This document shows positions 27,971 through 35,825 of a stretch of 64,000 nucleotides of DNA, in pieces. This stretch comes from Streptomyces noursei ATCC 11455. GTDB taxonomy: Bacteria > Actinomycetota > Actinomycetes > Streptomycetales > Streptomycetaceae. A program made the translations under genes and the position numbers. The first letter of the stretch is position 1, and each line of letters opens with the position of its first letter. The stretch covers positions 3,658,001 through 3,722,000 of the forward strand of contig NZ_CP011533.1 of NCBI RefSeq assembly GCF_001704275.1, in the 5' to 3' direction. The notes below the pieces were generated by a model. It made no database searches. It was not told where the DNA came from and saw only the letters and a list, made by a program, of their open reading frames with translations.

Positions 27971-28236
27971 TCGGCCTCCTCGGCGAACACCTCGTCGAAG
28001 ACCTGCCGCGCCCGCTGACGAGCCGGCTCGGAGACCGGCCCCTTGCGGCTCTCGTAGTCCGCCAGGTACTCGTCCAGGACCTGCCCGCGCAGCTCACGCT
28101 CGACCGCCTCGGCGATGAATGCGGAGAACTCCCGCTTGCCCACCCGCGCCCGGATCGCCTCCGCAGTCCCCTCCGGCAGCGACAGACTCACCCGCGTAGC
28201 CGGGCCTTCCCCGATGCTGTACGTCGTCTCAGCCAT
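27952..28236 (-). CDS. Antitoxin of the PIN toxin (ribbon-helix-helix-like)
   Basis: 94 residues from ATG at 28236 (GGGGGC site just upstream); the longer frame to 28317 lacks one. The N-terminal part (ATRVSLSLPEGTAEAIRARV) fits a ribbon-helix-helix DNA-binding domain. The C-terminal part is an acidic helix (YLADYESRKGPVSEPARQR), the typical toxin-neutralising tail. Expected to bind its own promoter and the PIN toxin. No clear palindrome was found just upstream. Confidence 0.8.
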   Translation of the reverse strand: MAETTYSIGEGPATRVSLSLPEGTAEAIRARVGKREFSAFIAEAVERELRGQVLDEYLADYESRKGPVSEPARQRARQVFDEVFAEEAEWPAAG

Positions 28237-28319
28237 GCCCCCGATTGTGTCAAACGAGTAGGAAAAGTGCCACGTCCGCACTACCTTCACAGCTTGGTCA
28301 GCGCCCTGCTCGCACAAAT

Positions 28320-28428
28320 CCCAGCACGGGCACCCTCATCCCATCCCAGCGCGATCCCAGCACGGTAGGGATGAGCAGGGGCGAGGACAGGTGACGAGGG
28401 GTCAGCTATCCCAGCACCATCCCAGCAC
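28320..28428 (+). repeat. CCCAGCAC repeat cluster, right end of element 1
   Basis: Copies at 28320, 28356, 28410 and 28421, plus the variant CCCAGCGC at 28345. Two pairs are spaced exactly 11 bp (28345/28356 and 28410/28421). The last pair continues CGGGAAA, the same wording as the repeats left of copy C. No gene lies between 28237 and 28472; this stretch is the element end. Confidence 0.6.
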
Positions 28429-28472
28429 GGGAAAAAACTAAGGGCCGACCCCGAAGAGCCGGACCCTCTCTG

Positions 28473-28542
28473 ACCTGCACATTTGCCAGATCAGCGACGG
28501 GGTGATAAGTCAGCCGCTACACGTTGAACCGGAACATTTTGC
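28473..28542 (-). repeat. att-like copy B of the ychF 3' end (between the two elements)
   Basis: It matches copy C over most positions with one single-base gap. On the minus strand it still encodes KMFRFNV plus a stop. It is flanked on the left by repeats like those left of copy C, and on the right by GAGCTCCCACCTGCGGAAAC, which resembles the flank right of copy A. It thus reads as the shared attachment site between two tandem elements. Confidence 0.7.
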
Positions 28543-28585
28543 GCAGAGCTCCCACCTGCGGAAACGCCGTTTTGGACGGGGTCAT

Positions 28586-28623
28586 CCCAGCACAATCCCA
28601 GCACGGGAGATCCATCCCAGCAC
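28586..28623 (+). repeat. CCCAGCAC repeats, left end of element 2
   Basis: Copies at 28586 and 28597 (11 bp apart) and a third at 28616. The arrangement to the right of copy B mirrors that to the right of copy A. Confidence 0.6.
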
Positions 28624-28651
28624 CAGCGGACGCAGACGCCCCTTGGCGCCA

Positions 28652-28715
28652 CAACGAGGCTTGTGTAGCCGTGGCCCCTCACCCCAAGCCGGCTTCGCTC
28701 GTCCAAGCCTCGTTG
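28652..28715. terminator. 12-bp inverted repeat downstream of the ATPase gene
   Basis: CAACGAGGCTTG (28652-28663) and CAAGCCTCGTTG (28704-28715) pair perfectly across a 40-base loop, about 40 bp beyond the ATPase stop. It could be a terminator, though the loop is long, or a protein or recombinase site. Confidence 0.4.
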
Positions 28716-28756
28716 AGACGGACCGTGACGCCCGGACCGCCTTCCGGCGTACTGCG

Positions 28757-30685
28757 TCACCCAGAGGAGTCAGAGTCTCCACCGCCGGCCGCCCCACCCA
28801 GCACCCGCTCAAGCCTGCGCGCCTCGTCGGCCAAGCGCAGAGTGACAGCCTCGCTGCCATAACCCTCGTGGGCGAGATGGCCGGCGAGTGTCTCCAGGAG
28901 GGTGATGCCGGAGCGCACCCGCGCCTCGACACCTGCGCCCTCCCCTGCGAGGGCATGGTCCTGCCCGCGCAGTGCCGACAGAGCGAGTCTCGTTTCCTCG
29001 CGTACATCGACCGGCAGTCCCGATCGCCCAAGGTGGCGGAGTAGACGCTGCATCACGCGATCTACCTCCTCAAGGAGGCGCACATCGCGATCAACGGTGA
29101 ACCCTGCGTCCGTCACGGCGATGTTACGCAGAAAGCTGGTGTGCGTGCCGCTCGGCAGCGGGGTCTGCAGGGCTAGGTCCGCCGCCGTCGATCTTGCCGT
29201 AGTGCCCTCCCTGCAGTTCAGTGCTTGGCGGAAACAGGGATGGACGTGGAGATCGTCCTCGTAGAGTTGGACGGGCAGCGATGTTGAACCCGCATACGCG
29301 ACGCTGTCGCCCCGCCGCACACCGAGGAAACCGACGGCGAAGAGGGCCGCCACCATGGCTTGTGCGGTGAGGTGTTCCGTGTAGGCGGAGTGCGCCTCGT
29401 GCAAGTTTGTGTGGATGGCCGAAAAGCGCTCGCCGAACTCCTCCCGGGAGACACGAGGTTCGCCGTTCTCGAACAAGGCGAAGACTTGGCGCAGAAACGG
29501 AAATCCGACGTTGTATTCCCTGGCAAGATCCTCCAGCTTCCACTGCGAGAAGCGCTTGGTCGCAGCCAGCACATCGGACTCGCGCACCGTGCTGTGCCCC
29601 CGTTCCCATGCGACGTCACGGCAGAGGGTGAGGAATTGGATGGCGTCGCGCGGGCGAGGCAGGCAGTGACGTTCAAGATAGTCAGCCGTCGGCTCGCCGC
29701 AGACGGAGCTGGGGAAGACATCGCCCCACAACTGCTCATGGCTGAGCTGTCGCCTCAAGGAAACAGAGGCTCGGGCGAGTGCCAAGCGACGCAGGGCCTC
29801 CGGGGTCCAGGTGATCTGCATCTCCTCACTGCGGAACTTGTCACCGTCCGCGAAGTTGAGGGTGTCGTAGATGTCGGAGCGGATGAACAGCACGCAGCGA
29901 GCCGACGTGGCATAGGTCCTTGCGAGGTGCTTGGAAGCCAGAAGCAGCCCAGTGACCAGGGCATGGCTGTCGGGGTCCGCCTCCCACACCAGTTCCAGCT
30001 GGTCGACAAGAATGAGCAGAGGCGGGTGCCCGTCAGTGGCACAGTCCAACACTCTTTGAGCCGCTAGGACGCCGGCCTCGAGCGCGTCGAGTTGGTGCAT
30101 CGCGCGGGCGCCCTCGGAGCCGAGCCCGGCTGTGCCGTCGCCAGTCGCCACACTGGCCTCGATCCCGAACATCTTCAGGGACAGTGTCGCCGACTGCAGG
30201 CGACTCGTGCCACGCCTGAGCCTGTCCGTGAGGCGTGCCTCGTGCTCCTCGCCGTTGATCCGCAGAAATTCGCGCAGCGCGCGGACCGGCGCGGGTTGCC
30301 GTAACGACCGGCTGTGCCGGGCGCGCGCATGGTCGACGACATACCGGGCGACCTGTACAGCGAACAGATAGCGCCAGATCAGCGACTTGGCGGTGTCCGA
30401 CGTGATGCCCTGAAGATCGAACCGGCGGATCTCATCGCCCGCAGCGCTGTCCGGCATGATCTCGGCCGTCGGACCGGGATACATGCCCCCGTGGGCGAGT
30501 TGAGCGCAGATGGCACTCTTACCCGAACCCTTTCTGCCAATGACCAGCGACTTACGCCCGTGGAGTGCCGCTTCATAGGCGAGCGTCCGCTGGAAGCCTT
30601 GCCTCAGCAGGCCATCGGCGAAGTCATGTTCGGCGTCATCACGCCCAAAGAAGAGATCACGTACGGGCTGGTGCACCTGATCCAC
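28757..30685 (-). CDS. P-loop ATPase resembling the Sll1717 family
   Basis: 642 residues from GTG at 30685 with a GGAGGAG site. The N-terminal FFGRDDAEHDF is followed by Walker A GRKGSGKS (50-57), Walker B LLILVDQLE (223-231) and a FIRSDIYDTL motif (267-276), an order I know from Sll1717-type P-loop ATPases. A helical region of about 350 residues follows, probably a sensor or effector. There are no membrane segments. It is transcribed divergently from a coiled-coil membrane protein and a kinase, 158 bp away, within element 2 of the island. Codon use is less biased than in core genes, which suggests transfer. Relatives are poorly characterised; a role in phage or plasmid conflict is inference. 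Confidence 0.8.
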   Translation of the reverse strand: MDQVHQPVRDLFFGRDDAEHDFADGLLRQGFQRTLAYEAALHGRKSLVIGRKGSGKSAICAQLAHGGMYPGPTAEIMPDSAAGDEIRRFDLQGITSDTAKSLIWRYLFAVQVARYVVDHARARHSRSLRQPAPVRALREFLRINGEEHEARLTDRLRRGTSRLQSATLSLKMFGIEASVATGDGTAGLGSEGARAMHQLDALEAGVLAAQRVLDCATDGHPPLLILVDQLELVWEADPDSHALVTGLLLASKHLARTYATSARCVLFIRSDIYDTLNFADGDKFRSEEMQITWTPEALRRLALARASVSLRRQLSHEQLWGDVFPSSVCGEPTADYLERHCLPRPRDAIQFLTLCRDVAWERGHSTVRESDVLAATKRFSQWKLEDLAREYNVGFPFLRQVFALFENGEPRVSREEFGERFSAIHTNLHEAHSAYTEHLTAQAMVAALFAVGFLGVRRGDSVAYAGSTSLPVQLYEDDLHVHPCFRQALNCREGTTARSTAADLALQTPLPSGTHTSFLRNIAVTDAGFTVDRDVRLLEEVDRVMQRLLRHLGRSGLPVDVREETRLALSALRGQDHALAGEGAGVEARVRSGITLLETLAGHLAHEGYGSEAVTLRLADEARRLERVLGGAAGGGDSDSSG

Positions 30686-30843
30686 GATGTCTGCGACTCC
30701 TCCTGTGCCGGTGGCTCCTTGACGGGTGCCGCGGCTGCCCCTGCGGTACGGATCCGCGCCGACAGCCCGCCCAGATTAACCGTTCATAAGCCCAGTGGCG
30801 CAGGCGTACGCATAATGAGCAAGACAGACGCGAGTCTTATGCG
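30686..30843. promoter_or_regulatory. Divergent promoter region with nested inverted repeats
   Basis: The 158-bp gap serves both arms of the module. CGCATAA (30809-30815) pairs with TTATGCG (30837-30843), and inside it AAGAC (30821-30825) pairs with GTCTT (30834-30838). The structure ends exactly at the start codon of the next gene. It may be an operator, or a hairpin over its translation start. CATAAT at 30811 could be a -10 box. Confidence 0.5.
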
Positions 30844-32712
30844 ATGCCGAGTGAGGAGCCTCGTCGACGGAGGCATCATCCAATTCCGGGGGACGACGTG
30901 GAAGAGTACGGGGACACGGAGGCGCCTCTCAATGAAGTCGCGGGAGCGTTACGCCGGCTGGACGGAGATGTCGACGCCCTGGGAACGCGGGTCGAAGCAG
31001 TGCAGGGCAATGTCACAGCGCTACGAGGCGAGCTGCGGACCATGGCCTCTGAACTCGGTGACGTCTCGCACACCATCGACCGGGTCGAAGGTTCCGTACG
31101 TCAGCTTGAGCATAAGTTAGTTGAGTTCACGGATCAGTACACCAGAGATCAGGTCCGGGCGCGTGCTGAGGCAGAGTTGGCCCGGCTGACGACTGAGTGG
31201 CACGCACGGTTCGAACAGCGCCGACAAACACGCGCCCTGGCTCACGGACTCGTCCACGCGCTGACGAAGGACGCTCTGGAGAAGGGCATGGTGGACAAAG
31301 ACCTGGTAGCCGCCTGCGCCCAGGAACGCATGCTCATGGACCGTGGATTCTGGCTCGGCCCGGCGGTGGTAGCTCTCGCGGCCCGCCATCTCGACAAAGA
31401 ACCACAGATGCACCGTGCCCGGGCTCAGGCGTACTCGATCGACCAGGCCCGTGCCAACCTCTTCTTCACCTTGACCTGTACACGCCTGGGCGAATTGGAC
31501 GAAGCCGCCCGCTGGATGGACCGCTATCTGCAGTCACTCGACCCCTACGCCTTGGACGAGGACTTCCACGTCGTACTCGACGCCGTCGCTTGCAACGAGC
31601 TGGGGGCACAAGCACATGCATACACCCGGCAGGCAATGCGGCAGTGGCTCAGCCGTCTTGAGCTGGCGCAGGCGACCACACTTGAGACTCAAGTCGCCCG
31701 TCACATGGGTGACTTGGGGAAGGCCCTGCCAACACAGCGATACCAGGAACTAGGCAGCTTGTGCACCGACGGTTGGGATGGCCTGCGCAGCGGCTGGGAG
31801 TGGGCGACCGTCCCGAAGGCCACGCTCGCCCATCTGCGCCGCGCCTTCCCCGGTGACCTAGACGACGGTCCGGCAGGACACGTCGACAGCGCTCTCGACG
31901 CGCTCATCGACCGACATGACACCGACGAGGCACAGCTCGCGTCACGCATCCGCTATCTCGAACTCGTCGTCGAGCACAGTGGTGACGAGAAGACAGCACG
32001 CCAGGAGCACACGGCACAGCGGAACGCCGCAAAGCCGGTGAACCTCCGGACACTGCTGGTGAACGCTGTCTTCATGCCGGAAGCCGTGCATCTTGGAGAG
32101 GAGGCACGCTTGTTGGCACTCCGTGCAGTGTGGCCCCACGTGCTGAACTCGTCCGAAGCCTACGTGCAACGCTCCCGGTCACTACTCCCCCGGCAGATCG
32201 ACGTCAGCTGGGGTGAGTGGAATCGCCCGCTTCCCGCAGACCCGACCGCGCCCGTCCCAGAACAGCAACTGGTCGACGAAGTGCGGGAGCTGATAGAGGA
32301 GCGCACCCATCAGAAGGTCGAATCCGTCCGGCTCAATCGGTTCCGGTTCCTCGCCGCTGCCGTGACGACCGTGGTGGGCGTGATCACGGCGTTCCTCCTT
32401 CCACAAGGCGTACCGCGGGTCATCGCCGCCACACTCGCAACCGCTGCCGTCATTCTGACGATCGCCGAGTGGCGGCGAGTCCCGGCACGCAAGCAGGAAC
32501 TCAGCCGTGAAGGCCGAGACAGTGCCCAGACCGCCGCCGCCGTCCTGAACCAGGCGTTGACCCAACGCGTCACGTTCTTCACTACATGGCATGAGAACCT
32601 CGATGTTGCTCCCCAACTGGCAACCTGGGCGAACCAGGCGTGGCGGCGCGAGGCGGGTGTGCTCGAAGGAGGCACTCGGGACGCAAGCAGCGACAACAGG
32701 GAGAACGAATGA
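30844..32712 (+). CDS. Coiled-coil protein with two C-terminal membrane helices, unknown function
   Basis: 622 residues from ATG at 30844; a GTG at 30898 preceded by GGGGGA is an equally good start. Residues about 25-115 are a heptad-rich coiled coil (RLDGDVDALGTRVEAVQGNV and a second run). A large helical region of about 350 residues follows, with TPR-like runs (LGELDEAARWMDRYLQSLDP). Two adjacent membrane spans lie near residues 500-540 (FLAAAVTTVVGVITAFLL and VIAATLATAAVILTI). The final 80 residues are cytoplasmic. It overlaps the kinase gene by 4 bp. I do not recognise the family. The layout suits a membrane-anchored sensor or effector coupled to the kinase. Confidence 0.75.
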   Translation: MPSEEPRRRRHHPIPGDDVEEYGDTEAPLNEVAGALRRLDGDVDALGTRVEAVQGNVTALRGELRTMASELGDVSHTIDRVEGSVRQLEHKLVEFTDQYTRDQVRARAEAELARLTTEWHARFEQRRQTRALAHGLVHALTKDALEKGMVDKDLVAACAQERMLMDRGFWLGPAVVALAARHLDKEPQMHRARAQAYSIDQARANLFFTLTCTRLGELDEAARWMDRYLQSLDPYALDEDFHVVLDAVACNELGAQAHAYTRQAMRQWLSRLELAQATTLETQVARHMGDLGKALPTQRYQELGSLCTDGWDGLRSGWEWATVPKATLAHLRRAFPGDLDDGPAGHVDSALDALIDRHDTDEAQLASRIRYLELVVEHSGDEKTARQEHTAQRNAAKPVNLRTLLVNAVFMPEAVHLGEEARLLALRAVWPHVLNSSEAYVQRSRSLLPRQIDVSWGEWNRPLPADPTAPVPEQQLVDEVRELIEERTHQKVESVRLNRFRFLAAAVTTVVGVITAFLLPQGVPRVIAATLATAAVILTIAEWRRVPARKQELSREGRDSAQTAAAVLNQALTQRVTFFTTWHENLDVAPQLATWANQAWRREAGVLEGGTRDASSDNRENE

Positions 32713-33884
32713 TGATGGGTCCCCGCGACGGCCGCCGCTTCGTCGGTCTGGGCGGCCGCTTCGAACTGGTCGACCACATGGGTAGCGGCGGATTCGGAGA
32801 CGTTTGGCGTGCCCGCGACGCGATGCTCGGCCGCGAAGTAGCTCTGAAATTCCTCGCCTTAGACAGGCTGGCGGGGCCGCGGCCGGATCCGGAGCGGGTC
32901 CGGCAAATACGTGAGCGGTTCGCGCGCGAGAGCCTGATCGCTGCCAAGGTCGACAGCCCGTATGTCGCCAGCATTTACGACTGTGACATGGACAACGAGA
33001 CGCCATTCCTCGTCATGGAATACGTGGACGGTGAGCCGCTGAACGCCCATGTGGGCATCACCCCCCTACCACTGGCACGTACCTGTCGTTGGAGCGGTCA
33101 GATTGCCCAGGGCCTCGCCGCCGCTCACGACCAGAGCGTCGTCCACCGTGACATCAAACCCGGCAATGTGCTCGTGCGGGAGGCCGACAGCGACGTACGC
33201 CTCGTCGACTTCGGTCTGTCCCGTTTCGTCGACGCTACCGAGACACGCAGCGCGGCTGGCACACCGCTGTACATGTCACCCGAGCGGTGCCGCGCCGAGC
33301 CTGGCGACGAACGCAGCGACCTGTACTCACTCGGCTGCGTGATGTACGAAATGGTCACTGGATGGCCACCATTCGGCGACACCCGCGCCGATCCCGTCGC
33401 TCTCACCCAAGCCCACCAGAACAAGGCGCCCACGCCGCCGCGAGCGCGGGTGGCAGGAGTGCCACCGACACTCGAAAAACTGATCATGACACTACTCGCC
33501 AAGGATCCCCAGCACCGGCCCCGCAACGCGCGCGCGGTCGTCCATGCGATCAAGGAGATCGAACAGGACCTCGACGCTTCCGGAGCAGAGCAACGTGCTC
33601 ACGGCCCCGCACCGGGCTCGGACGCGTCCGGCAACGGCTTTGCGGATCAACTCAGCGCTGCCGAACTCACCGTACGGCGGCTTATCTGGAAGCACGGCCA
33701 AGACCATGCTCTGGTCATCACAGCGCGCATGGAACTTGCCGACCTCACCGGGCATAGCGGTGACGTGCGCGGAGCCGCCGAACTGTACGACCGTCTCGGT
33801 CAGGACTGCAGCACCTGGTTCGGTCCGGGGCACAGTCGCACGCTCGACGCCTTTGAAGGTATGGCGCGGTGGGTCAGCGCTTAA
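32709..33884 (+). CDS. Serine/threonine protein kinase with C-terminal TPR-like segment
   Basis: 391 residues from ATG at 32709 (GGGAGA site), overlapping the previous stop as ATGA. The Hanks-type kinase is complete: glycine loop GSGGFGDV (25-32), Lys47 in VALKFL, catalytic HRDIKPGN (146-153), DFG (167-169) and SPE (190-192). After about residue 290 comes a linker and a TPR-like segment (ARMELADLTGHSGDVRGAAE, then YDRLGQD). There is no transmembrane helix or PASTA domain, unlike housekeeping kinases, so it is soluble. It probably phosphorylates its membrane partner or the divergent ATPase. Resemblance to known phage-defence kinases is only general. Confidence 0.93.
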   Translation: MMMGPRDGRRFVGLGGRFELVDHMGSGGFGDVWRARDAMLGREVALKFLALDRLAGPRPDPERVRQIRERFARESLIAAKVDSPYVASIYDCDMDNETPFLVMEYVDGEPLNAHVGITPLPLARTCRWSGQIAQGLAAAHDQSVVHRDIKPGNVLVREADSDVRLVDFGLSRFVDATETRSAAGTPLYMSPERCRAEPGDERSDLYSLGCVMYEMVTGWPPFGDTRADPVALTQAHQNKAPTPPRARVAGVPPTLEKLIMTLLAKDPQHRPRNARAVVHAIKEIEQDLDASGAEQRAHGPAPGSDASGNGFADQLSAAELTVRRLIWKHGQDHALVITARMELADLTGHSGDVRGAAELYDRLGQDCSTWFGPGHSRTLDAFEGMARWVSA

Positions 33885-34005
33885 GGCGAGGAAACCCAGA
33901 GCACTGCCCTCGGATCCCGACCTTCCCCTCCGGAAACCTCCCCCTCGATCGCCCCCAGCATCAATCCGGCACGAGAGCGGCAACCCAGCACGGATGGCCC
34001 CGCGG

Positions 34006-34260
34006 TCAGTAGTGATAGCGCGCCGCGAGGATCACGATCTCTTTGTCCGTGACCAGGTATACGAGGCGGTGTTCGTCGTCGATCCGCCTCGACCATGCCC
34101 CAGGCAAGTGGTACTTGAGTGGCTCGGGCTTGCCGATCCCCGTGAAGGGATCGCGCTTGACGTCCTCGATGAGCTTGTTGATCCGAGCGAGCATCTTGCG
34201 GTCGTTCTTGAGCCAGGACGTGTAGTCCTCCCAGCCCTGATCCTCGAAGACAAGCCTCAC
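34006..34260 (-). CDS. yoeB: YoeB-family mRNA interferase toxin
   Basis: 84 residues, the exact length of E. coli YoeB, and like it ending in His83-Tyr84, part of the catalytic site. The RelE-type fold is clear: [20 protein letters not shown], then [20 protein letters not shown]. It cleaves mRNA on the ribosome. The start overlaps the antitoxin gene by 4 bp (order yefM-yoeB). It lies near the right end of element 2 and is probably a stabiliser of the element. Confidence 0.93.
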   Translation of the reverse strand: MRLVFEDQGWEDYTSWLKNDRKMLARINKLIEDVKRDPFTGIGKPEPLKYHLPGAWSRRIDDEHRLVYLVTDKEIVILAARYHY

Positions 34261-34538
34261 GCAGCACCCTCAGCAGGATCCGTAGCATCCGGATCGATCA
34301 GCTCGCGCTCCGAGACGTTGATGTCGCCCAGGGCGTTCTCGTACGCCTTGAGCAGTCGCCGCGCGTTCGCAGGGGAACGCAGCAGGTACGAGCCCTCGCG
34401 CAGTGCCGCGTAATCCTCGGCCGAGACGAGCACAGCATTGCCGTGCTTGGAGACAATCTCGATGGCCTCGTGATCGTCATTGACCTTCTTGATCAGTGGA
34501 AAGAGAGCCTTGCGGGCTTCGCTCGCAGTTATCGACAT
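34257..34538 (-). CDS. yefM: YefM/Phd-family antitoxin
   Basis: 93 residues from ATG at 34538 (AGGGGGT site), beginning [20 protein letters not shown], the canonical YefM/Phd start. The second half ([20 protein letters not shown]) wraps the toxin in relatives. It should neutralise YoeB and repress the operon through the palindrome just upstream at 34558-34583. Confidence 0.93.
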   Translation of the reverse strand: MSITASEARKALFPLIKKVNDDHEAIEIVSKHGNAVLVSAEDYAALREGSYLLRSPANARRLLKAYENALGDINVSERELIDPDATDPAEGAA

Positions 34539-34557
34539 GAACTGACCCCCTACCTCG

Positions 34558-34583
34558 AGTGGTACTGAATAACGTACCACTCA
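34558..34583. promoter_or_regulatory. Palindromic operator of the yefM-yoeB operon
   Basis: GAGTGGTAC and its perfect complement GTACCACTC enclose eight A/T-rich bases (TGAATAAC), 20 bp before yefM. YefM repressors of E. coli bind palindromes with a TGTACA core; the GTAC here fits that family. It probably overlaps the promoter. Confidence 0.7.
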
Positions 34584-34627
34584 CGGCCACCTCAAGCGAA
34601 GTCAATAAGTGACGATCCGTCATGAAA

Positions 34628-34646
34628 CCCAGCACCATCCCAGCAC
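34628..34646 (+). repeat. Paired CCCAGCAC repeats, right end of element 2
   Basis: CCCAGCAC at 34628 and 34639, again 11 bp apart and followed by GGGAAA, as at 28410/28421. A lone copy lies at 33984. Confidence 0.6.
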
Positions 34647-34658
34647 GGGAAACAGCAG

Positions 34659-34686
34659 GGGGTCGACTCCTTGAAGAGTCGACCCC
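34659..34686. terminator. Hairpin downstream of ychF
   Basis: GGGGTCGACTC and its perfect complement with a six-base loop (34659-34669 and 34676-34686). On the plus strand it is followed by GTTTTAC. It ends ychF on the minus strand and/or the island on the plus strand. An imperfect counterpart precedes copy B. Confidence 0.75.
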
Positions 34687-34691
34687 GTTTT

Positions 34692-34763
34692 ACCTGCATG
34701 TTTGCCAGGTCGCCAACGTGGTGTTATTTCATCCGCTCACACATTGAAGCGGAACTCCACCAC
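34692..34763 (-). repeat. att-like copy C: the real 3' end of ychF plus downstream flank
   Basis: This copy contains the last codons of ychF (VVEFRFNV and stop) and 45 bp beyond. The conserved part spans both coding and non-coding sequence, as expected when an integrative element carries a copy of a gene's 3' end to keep the target gene intact. Confidence 0.7.
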
Positions 34764-35825
34764 GTCCCCGTCCTGCATGATGTATTCCTTGCCCTCCATG
34801 CGGGCCTTGCCGGCGGAGCGGGCTTCGGCGACGGAGCCGGTCTCGACCAGGTCGGCGAAGGAGACGACCTCGGCCTTGATGAAGCCCTTCTGGAAGTCGG
34901 TGTGGATGACTCCGGCGGCCTCGGGGGCGGTGGCGCCCTTCTTGATCGTCCAGGCGCGGCTCTCCTTGGGACCGGCGGTCAGGTACGTCTGCAGCCCCAG
35001 GGTGTCGAAGCCGACGCGGGCGAGGGTGGCCAGGCCGGGCTCCTCCTGGCCGACGGACTGCAGGAGTTCCAGGGCCTCCTCGTCGTCCAGCTCGGCGAGG
35101 TCGGCCTCCAGCTTGGCGTTGAGGAAGATCGCCTCGGCGGGGGCGACCAGGGCCCGCTGCTCGTTCTTGAAGTCCTCGTCGGTGAGCTCTTCCTCGTCGA
35201 CGTTGAAGACGTAGAGGAAGGGCTTGGTGGTGAGGAGGTGCAGGTCGTGCAGCAGCTCGGTCTTCTCCGTGCCCTGGACGTAGCCGGCGGCGAAGAGGGT
35301 GCGGCCCTCCTCCAGGATGGCCTTGACCTCCTCGACGGCCTTGACCTTGGGGGCCACGTCCTTCTTGATCCGCGACTCCTTCTGGAGGCGCGGCAGCACC
35401 TTCTCGATGGTCTGGAGGTCGGCGAGGATCAGCTCGGTGTTGATGGTCTCGATGTCGCTCTTGGGCGAGACCTTGCCGTCGACGTGGACGACGTTCTCGT
35501 CCTTGAAGGCGCGGATGACCTGGCAGATCGCGTCGGACTCGCGGATGTTGGCGAGGAACTTGTTGCCCAGGCCCTCGCCCTCGGAGGCGCCCCGGACGAT
35601 GCCGGCGATGTCGACGAAGTCGACGGTGGCGGGCAGCACCCGCGCGGAGCCGAAGATCTCGGCGAGCTTGGTGAGGCGGGCATCGGGGACGCCGACCACG
35701 CCGACGTTCGGCTCGATGGTGGCGAACGGGTAGTTGGCCGCCAGCACGTCGTTCTTGGTCAGGGCGTTGAACAGGGTCGACTTGCCGACATTGGGCAGAC
35801 CGACGATTCCGATCGTGAGCGACAC
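34737..35825 (-). CDS. ychF: Redox-regulated ATPase/GTPase YchF (Obg family)
   Basis: 362 residues from GTG at 35825. The P-loop GLPNVGKST (9-17), the YchF-specific NxxE element in place of NKxD, an alpha-helical domain in the middle and a C-terminal TGS domain ending FRFNV are all present. YchF is a ribosome-associated, ATP-preferring P-loop protein of the OLA1 group. It is complete. Its 3' end is the apparent integration site of the neighbouring island, and the coding frame is preserved. It is divergent from the DUF6542 gene. Confidence 0.97.
   Translation of the reverse strand: MSLTIGIVGLPNVGKSTLFNALTKNDVLAANYPFATIEPNVGVVGVPDARLTKLAEIFGSARVLPATVDFVDIAGIVRGASEGEGLGNKFLANIRESDAICQVIRAFKDENVVHVDGKVSPKSDIETINTELILADLQTIEKVLPRLQKESRIKKDVAPKVKAVEEVKAILEEGRTLFAAGYVQGTEKTELLHDLHLLTTKPFLYVFNVDEEELTDEDFKNEQRALVAPAEAIFLNAKLEADLAELDDEEALELLQSVGQEEPGLATLARVGFDTLGLQTYLTAGPKESRAWTIKKGATAPEAAGVIHTDFQKGFIKAEVVSFADLVETGSVAEARSAGKARMEGKEYIMQDGDVVEFRFNV

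Noticed and set aside
26171..28623. CCCAGCAC repeats as a CRISPR array
   Set aside because: Units are only 8 bases with no regular 30-40 bp spacers and no cas genes. The 11-bp phasing and att context fit recombinase arm sites instead.
28491..28760. 89-codon minus-strand frame overlapping the ATPase stop by GTGA
   Set aside because: It runs through the att-like copy B and the CCCAGCAC repeats, has no recognisable domain, and overlaps the inverted repeat. Judged non-coding.
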